From Paenibacillus sp. sptzw28 (lineage in GTDB: Bacteria > Bacillota > Bacilli > Paenibacillales > Paenibacillaceae), in contig NZ_CP080545.1 in assembly GCF_019550795.1 (NCBI RefSeq), positions 5,189,501 to 5,253,500 of the forward strand: a stretch of 64,000 nt of DNA, given 5' to 3'. Under the pieces are notes generated by a model that saw only the letters and a list, made by a program, of their open reading frames with translations, was not told where the DNA came from and made no database searches. A program made the translations under genes and the position numbers. Shown here one piece after another: positions 1 to 7,387 of the stretch; position 1 is the stretch's first letter; the number at the start of each line of letters is the position of its first letter.

Positions 1-1161
1 GTCCTTTTCCTGAATGTGCTTCCACCCCGAAAGTGTTCCACCATCGTGCCAAATTTTCCAGGCATCTTCTGAAACATTGGCCCACTCGACGAATGCCCAC
101 GCCGCTTCTTTGTTCTTGCTTTGCTTTGGGATTACGAACGTGGAGCCGCCGATACCGGTATGTACGCCAAACGGCATCGCCGTCGCTCTCCATTTGCCTT
201 TCTGTTCGGGTACGAAATTATTAAGGGTACCCGCGCCCCAGTTTCCGAGGACCACACCCGTAAGCTCACCCTTCTTGAGCATTGCTTTCCCCTCATTGCC
301 CCAAATACTTTTATACGGCGACCATTTGATTTGCTCGCCTCTCTTCGTGACATCCAACAATTCGACCAGACGGTCGCTGTCTCGCGTCCAGTTCAAATTC
401 GTGTCGAAATAGCCGACTTCGTCTCCGCCCCAGTGAACCGGTCCGTCTCCCCATTCCATAAAGTACTTTCCGTCGGCTTTCAACGTTTGCGCAATCGTGA
501 ATACGTTTTCAGGATCTTGCATGTATTCCGCCAGTTCGGCCGGATCGCTCGGCAGCCCCAGCTGTTCATAAATATCCGCCCGGTAGAAAAACACGCCAGG
601 TGCTACGTCCCAAGGAAAGCCGTACTGTTTCATGCCGTCAACCGACTTCCAACGGTTCCAGTTGTAATCAGATACATAGTCCTCATATTTCCCCGCATCG
701 AACGGCTGCTGCAGCAAGTCCTCCAGCACATCGCCGGTGACGTATCTTGGGAAATGTCCCTGCTCGACAATGGCCACGTCCGGAGCGCCCGAACCGGCCG
801 CAAGCGTTGTCGCCAGCTTATCGTGCATTTCCATGCCCATTTTCACCACGTTGACCTTGATGTTCGGAGATTGTTTCATGAATTCTTTAGCGATGTCTTC
901 CAATCCAACGAATGTCCAAACCGTAATTTCTCCTGAGAGGTTGGTTTTCTTCATCATGAGATCGTTGCTGTTCGTTTCTTCTTTCTCTGCCGGAACAGCT
1001 CCCTTTGCTGGAGTTTCGCCGGCTGCATTTTCCGTCGTTTCCTTTGCATTCTCCGTAGTCTTCGAGTCTGTAGACGTTGCAGTGCCACCACCTCCGCAAC
1101 CGGTAAGAACCAATGAAATACTCATAAACAGCATCAATGCGGTACTTATTACTTTTCTCAT
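1..1161 (-). CDS. ABC transporter extracellular sugar-binding lipoprotein (partial, 3' end off window)
   Basis: Solute-binding protein of a carbohydrate ABC importer, anchored outside the membrane. The reading frame is open from an ATG at 1161 to the window edge (387 codons). A GGGAGGG ribosome site lies just upstream. The N-terminus is a lipoprotein signal with lipobox LTGC (Cys about 22), followed by a Gly/Thr/Glu-rich linker. The body has family-1 solute-binding features: ITVWTF near residue 79, an APDVA segment, and a C-terminal AWAFVEWA-type helix. The frameshifted sialidase-like gene lies just upstream on the same strand and an AraC-type regulator is divergent, a usual layout for a sugar uptake locus. 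The ligand cannot be told. The permease genes are expected to the left, outside the window. Confidence 0.88.
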   Translation of the reverse strand, partial: MRKVISTALMLFMSISLVLTGCGGGGTATSTDSKTTENAKETTENAAGETPAKGAVPAEKEETNSNDLMMKKTNLSGEITVWTFVGLEDIAKEFMKQSPNIKVNVVKMGMEMHDKLATTLAAGSGAPDVAIVEQGHFPRYVTGDVLEDLLQQPFDAGKYEDYVSDYNWNRWKSVDGMKQYGFPWDVAPGVFFYRADIYEQLGLPSDPAELAEYMQDPENVFTIAQTLKADGKYFMEWGDGPVHWGGDEVGYFDTNLNWTRDSDRLVELLDVTKRGEQIKWSPYKSIWGNEGKAMLKKGELTGVVLGNWGAGTLNNFVPEQKGKWRATAMPFGVHTGIGGSTFVIPKQSKNKEAAWAFVEWANVSEDAWKIWHDGGTLSGWKHIQEKD

Positions 1162-1315
1162 TCGAACCCTCCCCTGAATGTATGCCCTTATAAAATTGCA
1201 TGAAGCCCTCTCCGAAACCCCGTTACAGCCTGAAATGATCTTTAAGATGTACGCCCGTCGCATTAGCTCATCGAACCACAGTTAATGTCCAACACCAGAT
1301 TGCACTTGACGATAT

Positions 1316-2523
1316 TCATTTTGCAGGCGTCACGGTCCCATCCGAACTGTCGCCTCTCAAATCGACGATCCCGTACGTAACCGAATTGGCTCTGTCTGTG
1401 CCAAGCGGGTGCGGGCCGCCTGAGATGACGAACACCGAATGCCTGTCGGGCATGGGCACAAGCCCACGGCTGTAACCTATCTCCGCGTTGGATTTGATTT
1501 TGGTCCAGAGTCCCTCACCGTTTTGCGTATTCAGGAACAGTGACTCATCGGAAAAAGCGGAGACGACCAACGTTCCGTTCGCACCTCCCGTCGGGAGCCA
1601 TACCACATACGATGAGCTTTCTGGGCTCGTACCGTCTTCCGCAAGTAATCTGGTTCCTTTTACCGAACCGAAGTTTTCCGGATCCGGCGTGATCTTGTAA
1701 GAAATCTTACAATTTTCTGAACCGCAAACCTCGTAAGTCATGATGTAGTTTCCATTCCCCATTTGCGCGACTACGGGCATTCCCGGACGGTCAACGTACA
1801 ATGGGGATGTCACATCGTCAACGACGGGCCCCCAGTTTACGCCGTCCGCAGATGTTTGATGCACGATCTTTTGGCCATACTGGGGGTCGCGTTGATCGGC
1901 ATAGTAAACGATCATCTTGTTGTCTGCCACTAACAGGAACGGTTCCCAAACCGGCGTGTAACCGTTTTCCGATTTCGGCTGTCCGCCGGAAGCGATCGAG
2001 CTGACGAACGACCATGTCCTGCCGTGATCCGTGCTCTTATAGAGATCGAGCTTCGACTTGGAATAGTCTCCCGGGATGGAATTCCCTGCGCAAAGGATCG
2101 TGCCTGCCGGCATATTGCCGATTGCCTGCGGCAGCTCGTACAATTGAGGCTGCCAGCGCATCCCCCAGCCATTCACTGATCGGTCACAGTAGAAATCGGC
2201 ACCCACGTCTTACCGTCATCCGTGCTTTGAAAGATCGGAAAGCTCGGCGTGCCGTTAACATATTGCTCGAACGTGGCCAGCATGGTTCCGTTGGCGGACT
2301 TGGAGTGCTGCAGACGTAGCGCTCGGCCGTAAAGTGCACCTGGACTCGGGTCGCCGAACGGTGTGTTGTACATCACTAAGGGTCCGAATGCTGCAATGAC
2401 AGGATCGGCATCAGTAAAATAGGCTCTTAAAGCTGCTGCGCAGCTAATGGCTGCTATGCACGCCAACAAAACAAACATTAATTTTCTGCCCCTCTTGCTA
2501 GCAACAAATCGTGAAAATGTCAT
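1316..2523 (-). pseudogene. sialidase/BNR-repeat beta-propeller protein, single-base frameshift
   Basis: Two overlapping frames together encode one secreted protein of about 402 residues. The 5' part (2523 to 2173) has an N-terminal membrane/signal segment and the first Asp-box (QSTDDGKTW). It stops at ...STVTDQ. The 3' part (2206 down to 1316) continues in another frame with VNGWGMRWQP, a second Asp-box (KSTDHGRTW) and further blades. Adding one base near 2180 restores one continuous frame, so this is a one-nucleotide deletion or a sequencing error. Asp-box (BNR) repeats are typical of sialidases and related glycosidase propellers; the substrate is unknown. It lies upstream of the sugar-binding lipoprotein gene on the same strand, probably as one unit. 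Confidence 0.75.
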
Positions 2524-2710
2524 AACAAATTCTCCTTCAGTAAATGATCACTCTGCATCCGGTGAGGGTGGTATGTAAAAATGGTAAAGTAGGACGCACC
2601 ATTCAACATGGCGCTTTCGTCCAAAGATACCGCCGATGACGGTACCCCGGCAGCGCCCGCGGTTGCCCGGGCATCACCCCGACGCAAATTTATATAGAGT
2701 AAATAATAGG

Positions 2711-2808
2711 ATATTGCGAATGTAATCAAAATATTGCGAAATTGAAAATCTGCCGTAGGAATCGTGGAAATTTTCTCTTCATTGCAGCTCAGTGATAAAA
2801 TATTGCGA
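2711..2808. promoter_or_regulatory. direct repeats ATATTGCGA, candidate AraC-regulator operator
   Basis: ATATTGCGAA occurs at 2711-2720 and again at 2731-2740, exactly 20 bp apart, and ATATTGCGAG at 2800-2809. They sit in the 406-bp divergent gap between the sialidase-like gene and the AraC-type regulator. Two in-phase direct repeats about two helical turns apart match how AraC-family proteins bind. Binding is inference. Confidence 0.4.
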
Positions 2809-2929
2809 GCAACCCTTCCTGATTTTCCATTCTATCGCTAAAACCTGTAAAGTAAGTTATGGAATCTTGTGAAACATCTTAATTTATTGCAAAATATAAG
2901 AAGCCTATAATAAATCGAGGTGAGGCATC

Positions 2930-3766
2930 GTGTTTTGGCAGCTTTTTTATCTGCCGCAGCCCAGCAATTTGCATTATGTCTGCTATCCAGAATCATGCGG
3001 CCGGTTTCATCTTGATCCCAGGCACCGCGTGCGGAGACCGGCCGGTTTGTGTAAGGAATACAATCTGCATCTCGTTCTATCGGGCAAAGGATATGTGGTG
3101 GCCGGGGGCGAACGGCATGAGTTGTTGCCTGGCTCGGGTTTTCTGTACGGACCAGGCGAGAGCCACGAGTATGAGTCGGATCCGGACGATCCTTGGGATG
3201 TATGCTTTGTTCACTTTGCCGGGAATGGGATTGAGCCGTTGTTGGAAGGCAAAGGTCGGGGTAAGGTTTGGCTGTTTACGCTTGCGCAGCAGCGAAGTCG
3301 CGTCGAACAGGCGCTGGAAAAGTTAAGGAGGTTGTCTGAGACATTTGAGAGTACGAATGAGCCGGCCGTATCAGCGGCTCTGTACGAGGCGCTTTCCGCA
3401 CTCATGCATGATGCCGGACATCATCGCCAGACGGCGGGAAAAGGCACCCGCGAGAAGATGTTCGAAGTCGCCGACTATATCCGAGCGGGCTGTACCGGGA
3501 AGTTGAATTTGACGTCGATTGCCGACAAAGCAGGTTACAGTCCATACCATTTTACTCGTATTTTTCAAGAGTCCGTAGGAAAGTCACCCACTCAATACTT
3601 GACGGAATGTCGCATCTTGCTGGCCAAGAACTTGCTGGTATCTACTCCGCTCGCCATTAAACAGATCGCTTATGAGACGGGATTTAGCCAAAGCAGCTAT
3701 TTTATCAGCATATTTCATCGGATGACCGGAATGACGCCCCAGCAGTTCCGTGATTTGTACGGATAA
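2930..3766 (+). CDS. AraC family transcriptional regulator
   Basis: A 278-residue regulator. The N-terminal cupin-like sensor (about 1-110) has the LHLVLSGKG and GPGESHEYES segments of the AraC ligand-binding fold. The C-terminal pair of helix-turn-helix motifs (about 180-278) has LTSIADKAGYSPYHFTRIF and IAYETGFSQSSYFISIFHR, ending in the signature MTPQQFRDLYG. The start is GTG at 2930 behind GAGGTGAGG; a TATAAT lies at 2906-2911. It is divergent from the sugar-binding and sialidase-like genes and probably controls them in response to a sugar. The effector is not known. Confidence 0.9.
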   Translation: MFWQLFYLPQPSNLHYVCYPESCGRFHLDPRHRVRRPAGLCKEYNLHLVLSGKGYVVAGGERHELLPGSGFLYGPGESHEYESDPDDPWDVCFVHFAGNGIEPLLEGKGRGKVWLFTLAQQRSRVEQALEKLRRLSETFESTNEPAVSAALYEALSALMHDAGHHRQTAGKGTREKMFEVADYIRAGCTGKLNLTSIADKAGYSPYHFTRIFQESVGKSPTQYLTECRILLAKNLLVSTPLAIKQIAYETGFSQSSYFISIFHRMTGMTPQQFRDLYG

Positions 3767-3783
3767 CACTCACAAATAAAAGT

Positions 3784-3809
3784 AAAACGCCCCATTGGCG
3801 GGACGTTTC
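3784..3809 (+). terminator. probable terminator after AraC regulator
   Basis: Imperfect hairpin: AAACG pairs with CGTTT around a CCCC/GGCGGG inner stem, 18 bp after the stop codon of the AraC-type gene. There is no long T-run, so efficiency is uncertain. Confidence 0.45.
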
Positions 3810-3914
3810 AGTTAAGGAAAAACTGTAAATATTTACGACGTTACAGATTTATACTCACGTTACGGAGAAGATGCAGTTTGGGACATCCTGAAGGCCCATA
3901 GATTGCAAGATTAT

Positions 3915-3949
3915 AAGAAAACGGGACCCAAAAAGGGTCCCGTTTTCTT
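3915..3949 (-). terminator. strong terminator, probably the original groEL terminator
   Basis: Perfect 15-bp stem (AAGAAAACGGGACCC and its complement) around a 5-base loop, with A/T runs on both sides, so it can work in both directions. It lies 28 bp outside the left prophage junction. With the prophage removed it would sit directly behind the groEL stop codon, so it is most simply read as the host groEL terminator displaced by the insertion. Confidence 0.75.
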
Positions 3950-3976
3950 GGTATATAAGGGTTTCTGATGCAGTGA

Positions 3977-3994
3977 TTACATCATGCCGCCCAT
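3977..3994. other. attL core (18-bp direct repeat with attR)
   Basis: The sequence ttacatcatgccgcccat is identical to 46730-46747, which is the stop codon and last five codons of groEL read in reverse. The flanks differ at once on both sides (a vs c on the left, t vs g on the right), fixing the exact extent of the repeat. This copy is the orphan left by integration. Confidence 0.88.
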
Positions 3995-4005
3995 TGCGTT
4001 ATAGC

Positions 4006-4129
4006 CTGTAACATCGTTAACGATATGTCACTAAAGCGCATAGAATCAGGGTTTTTCAAGAAATGGGCTGTAACATCGTTAACGTTAAATAACGGCTTTT
4101 CATGTGCTTGCGTTACCTTTTTGTTACCC
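4006..4129. promoter_or_regulatory. left-end integrase arm-type sites (candidate)
   Basis: GTTACC at 4112 and GTTACCC at 4123 are 11 bp apart, as are the two GTTACCC copies at the right end (46658 and 46669). A 17-bp direct repeat (ctgtaacatcgttaacg) lies at 4006-4022 and 4068-4084; its reverse strand contains ATGTTACAG, close to the same motif inverted. Such clustered short repeats next to att cores are typical of integrase and excisionase arm sites. Function is inferred. Confidence 0.55.
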
Positions 4130-4157
4130 TGTTTCTAACACGATTGATGTGTCTTGC

Positions 4158-4185
4158 AAAAAGTCTCCCGCGTTGGAGGCTTTTT
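4158..4185. terminator. bidirectional terminator
   Basis: AAAAAGTCTCC and GGAGGCTTTTT form an 11-bp stem with one G-U pair and a T-run on each strand. It closes the Pmp3-like gene on the minus strand. Confidence 0.7.
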
Positions 4186-4186
4186 C

Positions 4187-4390
4187 TTAGAAACTCTTTT
4201 TATGCTCGATCGCTTTAATCAGCCTCTCGTTTCGCTTGTCTGCCTTGTGGCTTGATACTACAAGCATTGCATGGATAACTCCTGGAATCCAACCTAAGCA
4301 TGTAAGGATGATATTGAAGATAAATTGAATCGGTTTACCACAAAGCAACACGGCTAATGGCGGTAATACAATTGACAATAAGTATCGCAT
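4187..4390 (-). CDS. Pmp3/YqaE (UPF0057) family small membrane protein
   Basis: A 67-residue protein with two hydrophobic segments. It carries the Pmp3 family core: PPLAVLLCGKPIQFIFN followed by ILTCLGWIPGVIHAM. Family members are small stress-linked membrane proteins thought to affect membrane potential. The start at 4390 has an AAGAAGGGG ribosome site. It is the first gene inside attL, read toward the attachment site and away from all phage operons, so it is probably lysogenic cargo expressed from its own promoter. Confidence 0.85.
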   Translation of the reverse strand: MRYLLSIVLPPLAVLLCGKPIQFIFNIILTCLGWIPGVIHAMLVVSSHKADKRNERLIKAIEHKKSF

Positions 4391-4592
4391 ATTTGTATAC
4401 CCCTTCTTGTAACATTTTCCTACAATATTACCGCCTTTCTCCCTATTTCGCTAGACCTAAAACCAACATTTTCTTCAATACGAGGCCTTGTCGAATCCTT
4501 CGATGAAAAAGGAGAGGTTTTTGCGAGAACGCAACTTTTGTGGAGGATGCTCGTATTGGTAAAGGAAGAAAATATAGGAAGGGGAAATAAAA

Positions 4593-5267
4593 ATGAAAAA
4601 GAAGGTCATCTTTACATCTATCATTGCAACGCTCATGCTCATGTCAGCTGGGGTCGGTGCATATGCGGCTGCGAAATTAACGCTCATCGTAAACGGCCAA
4701 GTCGCAAAGGTTGAGCCGAAGGTCATTGATGGGACTACATACGTCCCGCTGCGGGCAGCTGCCGAATTGCTTGGAGCGAAAGTAGGTTACGATGCGTCGA
4801 CTCGGACGGTAAGCATTACGAGCGCCGGCTCAACGCCTACTCCAACGCCTGCCAATCCTGCGAAGTCATATTCCGTTAATGTGAAAATGACAAGCGGCCC
4901 TATGAACCTCACCATCTCAAAAGTAACGCTCGATCCTGCCTACAAGGCTGATGAGTATAGCAAGCCGGTGAAAGCCGTTGTATTGGATACCGTGGCGGAG
5001 AATACATCGGATGATACGGTTAGCTGGTATCCGGATCAAGGCGAGATCGTCACAAACACGAAAGAGCAGATTAATGCAGCAGTATTCTTGTCTGACGATG
5101 TTGGCGGCGACTTTAAAGGTAAGGTAATTAAGAAAGGAAAAATCGTCTTCGAAGTGTCCGGAGATATTGACGCCATCACAAGCTTCAATTATTTCGTATC
5201 CGGAGCGATCGGCGGAAGCTTTGAGCGCATTGGTGAAGATGCGAAAACCGAAATCATTTTACAGTAA
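4593..5267 (+). CDS. secreted protein with copper-amine-oxidase-like N-terminal domain
   Basis: 224 residues. A signal peptide covers about 1-27 (KKK, hydrophobic core, AYAA). A copper amine oxidase N-terminal-like domain follows (about 28-77), with LIVNGQVAKVEPKVIDGTTYVPLRAAAELLGAKVGYD split over its usual strands. A Thr/Pro linker leads to a beta-rich C-terminal domain resembling DUF4352 (recognised only loosely). This N-terminal domain is common in cell-envelope proteins of Paenibacillus and does not imply copper or oxidase activity. The start has a GGAAGGGGAAATAAAA ribosome region. Being inside the prophage it may alter the lysogen surface. Confidence 0.75.
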   Translation: MKKKVIFTSIIATLMLMSAGVGAYAAAKLTLIVNGQVAKVEPKVIDGTTYVPLRAAAELLGAKVGYDASTRTVSITSAGSTPTPTPANPAKSYSVNVKMTSGPMNLTISKVTLDPAYKADEYSKPVKAVVLDTVAENTSDDTVSWYPDQGEIVTNTKEQINAAVFLSDDVGGDFKGKVIKKGKIVFEVSGDIDAITSFNYFVSGAIGGSFERIGEDAKTEIILQ

Positions 5268-5282
5268 AAGGGAGAATCAGAA

Positions 5283-5504
5283 TTGTTCAAAAGCGGCTTC
5301 ATCTTGTCGACCGGTGCCCATATCGATGCGGCCATGCATAACAAAACGCCGGTTACAGTCTGGATGAATAATGAGATCGTGGATTACGGCGGCGTGATTG
5401 AGGGGCACACAGAATACGCCGTACAAATAAACGGTGACTGGTTCCCGAAGAAGATCGTTGCAGATGATGCCGAGATCCGGCCATGTCAATTTAGGGTTCG
5501 TTGA
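5283..5504 (+). CDS. hypothetical small protein
   Basis: 73 residues starting at TTG (5283) behind GGGAG, 15 bp after the stop of the secreted protein, so probably cotranscribed. I do not recognise a family. The sequence looks like a small beta-barrel: TPVTVWMNNEIVDYGGVIEG, then AVQINGDWFPKK. No cysteines form a motif and there is no signal peptide. It ends 13 bp before the convergent end of the XRE gene. Confidence 0.6.
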   Translation: MFKSGFILSTGAHIDAAMHNKTPVTVWMNNEIVDYGGVIEGHTEYAVQINGDWFPKKIVADDAEIRPCQFRVR

Positions 5505-5517
5505 AGAGCAGTGAGGG

Positions 5518-5733
5518 TCATCCCTCCTGCTCTTTTATGTATTCAATCAACTCCCCGATAGTTTCAACCCCAAGCGCCTGCATGATCTTATCCAGGTTTT
5601 CAGGCGACCAATGCCTCGCTTTGTTCTTTGCCATATCGTCGACCGTATTCCAGCGGATCCCGGTCATCTCACTGAGCTGCCGCGTATTGATTCGTTTTTC
5701 TGACATGATCTTCTCTAATTTCATTATGAGCAT
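5518..5733 (-). CDS. XRE-type helix-turn-helix regulator
   Basis: 71 residues from ATG 5733, chosen because GAGGTGAGGG lies directly upstream; a longer frame to 5802 has no ribosome site and overlaps the operators. The helix-turn-helix covers about residues 10-50 (RINTRQLSEMTGIRWNTVDDM), with C-terminal LDKIMQALGVETIGELIEY typical of short Cro/C1-type proteins (HTH_26). It is divergent from the 5862 gene; the 128 bp between them holds palindromic sites and a consensus promoter. It probably represses that promoter and its own. It is separate from the main phage repressor at 44.4 kb. Confidence 0.8.
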   Translation of the reverse strand: MLIMKLEKIMSEKRINTRQLSEMTGIRWNTVDDMAKNKARHWSPENLDKIMQALGVETIGELIEYIKEQEG

Positions 5734-5758
5734 CGCCCTCACCTCACACCAAATATAC

Positions 5759-5840
5759 CCGAATTCACAAAATATATCAACGAAATTCGCTATGTTTTTC
5801 AACTATTATCGTTGACATTAAACGAATTTCGTTGTATAAT
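5759..5840 (+). promoter_or_regulatory. consensus promoter with palindromic operators
   Basis: TTGACA at 5812-5817 and TATAAT at 5835-5840 with a 17-bp spacer read toward the 5862 gene. CGAATTTCG (5823-5831) lies inside the spacer, CGAAATTCG at 5781-5789, and CGAATTC at 5759-5765. The two longer sites are parts of an exact 11-bp inverted repeat (AACGAAATTCG / CGAATTTCGTT). This is a normal repressor-operator layout for the divergent XRE protein. Confidence 0.75.
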
Positions 5841-5861
5841 AAAATCAAGGAGGTGATACAA

Positions 5862-6074
5862 ATGGACAAGCAAGCACAAACCGCATTCGATAAAATGCAA
5901 AAAAGAGAACACTCCCTGCGAGTATTACGCGACCAGATGGGACTGGGACGCATTACGCGGGAAGTGTTCCGGGAAGAAAGCTTGAAGGTCATCGAGAGAT
6001 TCCGACTCTCTGATGACGAGCAGCGCGCTTACGACCTGCACTCCAAAGTACAGGAACAGCGCAAACGCAAGTAA
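5862..6074 (+). CDS. hypothetical protein, repressed-promoter operon gene 1
   Basis: 70 residues, start ATG 5862 behind a perfect AAGGAGGTGAT. Highly charged and helical; the middle part (LRDQMGLGRITREVFREESLKVI) loosely resembles a SHOCT-type short helical hairpin, but I would not assign it. It is the first gene after the operator-controlled promoter and heads a run of four small genes (5862, 6169, 6363, 6599) ending at the terminator near 6722. Confidence 0.65.
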   Translation: MDKQAQTAFDKMQKREHSLRVLRDQMGLGRITREVFREESLKVIERFRLSDDEQRAYDLHSKVQEQRKRK

Positions 6075-6168
6075 GAATGTTGGAGGGAGTTAACGGCTCC
6101 CTCCTCCATCATAACATAAATGAGATGAATGATAAACTGCAGGCGGGCAAACAAAGGGAGGCATGATT

Positions 6169-6327
6169 ATGAGCGGCCTAAAGCAATTGAAGCATCTGGA
6201 TTACGCGGTGTATGGCAATCTCATCGTTCCATTTCTTATGTTCGAGGCAGAAGTCTGGTTTCAAATTGATGACGACATGGACGCAGGTAAATGTCGGATC
6301 GTTTGTCGGCCGCGCAAGAAGAAATAA
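6169..6327 (+). CDS. hypothetical small protein
   Basis: 52 residues from ATG 6169 (AGGGAGG 8 bp upstream; an in-frame ATG at 6163 is too close to it). Hydrophobic centre (GNLIVPFLMFEAEVWF), then acidic DDDMD and a basic tail CRPRKKK. Not recognised. It lies between two other small genes on the same strand with good ribosome sites, which supports it being real. Confidence 0.55.
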   Translation: MSGLKQLKHLDYAVYGNLIVPFLMFEAEVWFQIDDDMDAGKCRIVCRPRKKK

Positions 6328-6362
6328 TGCCCGACGATCCTTAAACATGGGAGGTATGAGGT

Positions 6363-6602
6363 ATGTATAAAGAGGAAGTTTTAAAGAGCTGCGTCATGCT
6401 GACAAGTGAGTATAAACGTCTGCATCAAATGCGGAGGTATTGCGAAGCGCGCGGGGATCGGGAAGATGCGAAGGGTTATTTGCGCGAAGCTATAGGCATT
6501 GACCGGGCAATTAACCTGCTAGCGGAATCCGCTGGTATCGACCCATTAGAGGTAATGGATGCATACGCCGAGGTAGCAGCGAACGAGGCAAGAAAGGTAT
6601 GA
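6363..6602 (+). CDS. hypothetical small helical protein
   Basis: 79 residues, start ATG 6363 with GGGAGG upstream. Predicted all-helical, with LLAESAGIDPLEVMDAYAEV at the C-terminal half. No family recognised. Its stop overlaps the start of the 26-residue membrane peptide by 4 bases (ATGA), indicating coupled translation. Confidence 0.6.
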   Translation: MYKEEVLKSCVMLTSEYKRLHQMRRYCEARGDREDAKGYLREAIGIDRAINLLAESAGIDPLEVMDAYAEVAANEARKV

Positions 6603-6679
6603 TGCTCTGGATAGCAATTGCGTTCATGTGGGCCTTGGTCATTATCGGGTTTATCATAACTCGAGACAAAGACAAGTAA
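6599..6679 (+). CDS. 26-residue single-span membrane peptide
   Basis: ATGATG start overlaps the previous stop (ATGA). The product is one hydrophobic helix (LWIAIAFMWALVIIGFII) followed by the charged tail TRDKDK, so membrane-inserted with the tail probably inside. Function unknown; size and shape resemble small phage or toxin-like membrane peptides but nothing more can be said. Confidence 0.5.
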   Translation: MMLWIAIAFMWALVIIGFIITRDKDK

Positions 6680-6683
6680 AGCA

Positions 6684-6722
6684 AAAAGCCCTTAACCGGC
6701 ACTCGACCGATTAGGGGCTTAA
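6684..6722. terminator. terminator ending the small-gene operon
   Basis: AAGCCC-TTAACCGG pairs with CCGATTA-GGGGCTT (about 12 of 14 bases), five bases after the membrane-peptide stop codon. A-rich and T-rich flanks. Confidence 0.65.
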
Positions 6723-6800
6723 ACTATGGCAACAACAATCATGCCAGCCGATGGCAGGGGGATAAAAACCGCATGCTATGCCAGCAGAAATCAAAACGAT

Positions 6801-7040
6801 TCAATGCAACAGCCCATTCATATCATCAAACGTAATATTTCCGGGTAAACTTAGATGTCTAAGTTGCTCGGTTCTTTTCGAAAAATCAATAATTGTAATA
6901 CCACTAAGTTCATCGGTATCCATATCATATCTGACATAGACTCCATCCGCATAATCTTCTGTAAAAGATGGTCGAGGATCTCCAAAAGACAGGTAAAGCA
7001 CATCACTAACGACATCATAATTCACTTTAACCTTCTTCAT
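6801..7040 (-). CDS. DUF2283 domain protein (third gene of coupled trio)
   Basis: 79 residues. Clear DUF2283 pattern: VNYDVVSDVLYLSFGD, acidic turn, DGVYVRYDMDTDELSGITIIDFS. DUF2283 proteins are small and often lie beside small nuclease-like or toxin-like genes; an antitoxin role has been suggested but is not established here. Its start overlaps the stop of the BECR-like gene by 4 bases, so the two are translated together. It ends the trio; no clear terminator follows within 80 bp. Confidence 0.8.
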   Translation of the reverse strand: MKKVKVNYDVVSDVLYLSFGDPRPSFTEDYADGVYVRYDMDTDELSGITIIDFSKRTEQLRHLSLPGNITFDDMNGLLH

Positions 7041-7387
7041 GGATAAATCACCTTCCCATCTTTTCCCAGAACAAAATTTCTAGGAAAGAAACTTGTTTTT
7101 ACATAACCTGATTTTGTACTTTTGTGATCAACCACAGTTTTTATATATTTATTAGGATAGGTTGATAAGGAACTCTTTGCAATGTATATTTTTGAAGTTG
7201 GAACTTGATGACTCTCGATAATATATTCAGGATTTTCGATACTGTCCTTGATCGCAGCCAAATTCTGCTCCATTTCTGGGTGTCCGGGTAATATATGAGC
7301 ATAAAATGTCTGGCTTTTTAGTTTTACAGTTTCACCAGAAACATTCTTTGTTATAAATAAATTTTCTCCTGTTCTATCAGTGTTCAT
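7037..7387 (-). CDS. putative PBECR/BECR-fold nuclease-like protein
   Basis: 116 residues. The middle part has the layout I associate with phage Barnase-EndoU-ColicinE5/D-RelE (PBECR) domains: FYAHILPGHPEM, then IKDSIENPEYII, a basic strand SKIYIAKSS, YIKTVVDHK and GYVKTSFFPRNF. Candidate active-site residues are His in HILPGHPEM and the later Arg/Lys/Ser/Thr. Such domains are mostly RNases acting as toxins or processing enzymes. The assignment is from pattern memory only. It is coupled by 4-base overlaps to DUF3467 upstream and DUF2283 downstream. Confidence 0.5.
   Translation of the reverse strand: MNTDRTGENLFITKNVSGETVKLKSQTFYAHILPGHPEMEQNLAAIKDSIENPEYIIESHQVPTSKIYIAKSSLSTYPNKYIKTVVDHKSTKSGYVKTSFFPRNFVLGKDGKVIYP

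Noticed and set aside
2520..2729. Minus-strand 69-codon frame upstream of the sialidase-like gene
   Set aside because: Lies over the likely promoter and repeat sites, no ribosome site.
3977..3994. Attachment-site duplication as evidence of a second groEL gene
   Set aside because: Only 18 bp match; the sequence beyond it is unrelated to groEL, so it is an att core and not a gene remnant of useful length.
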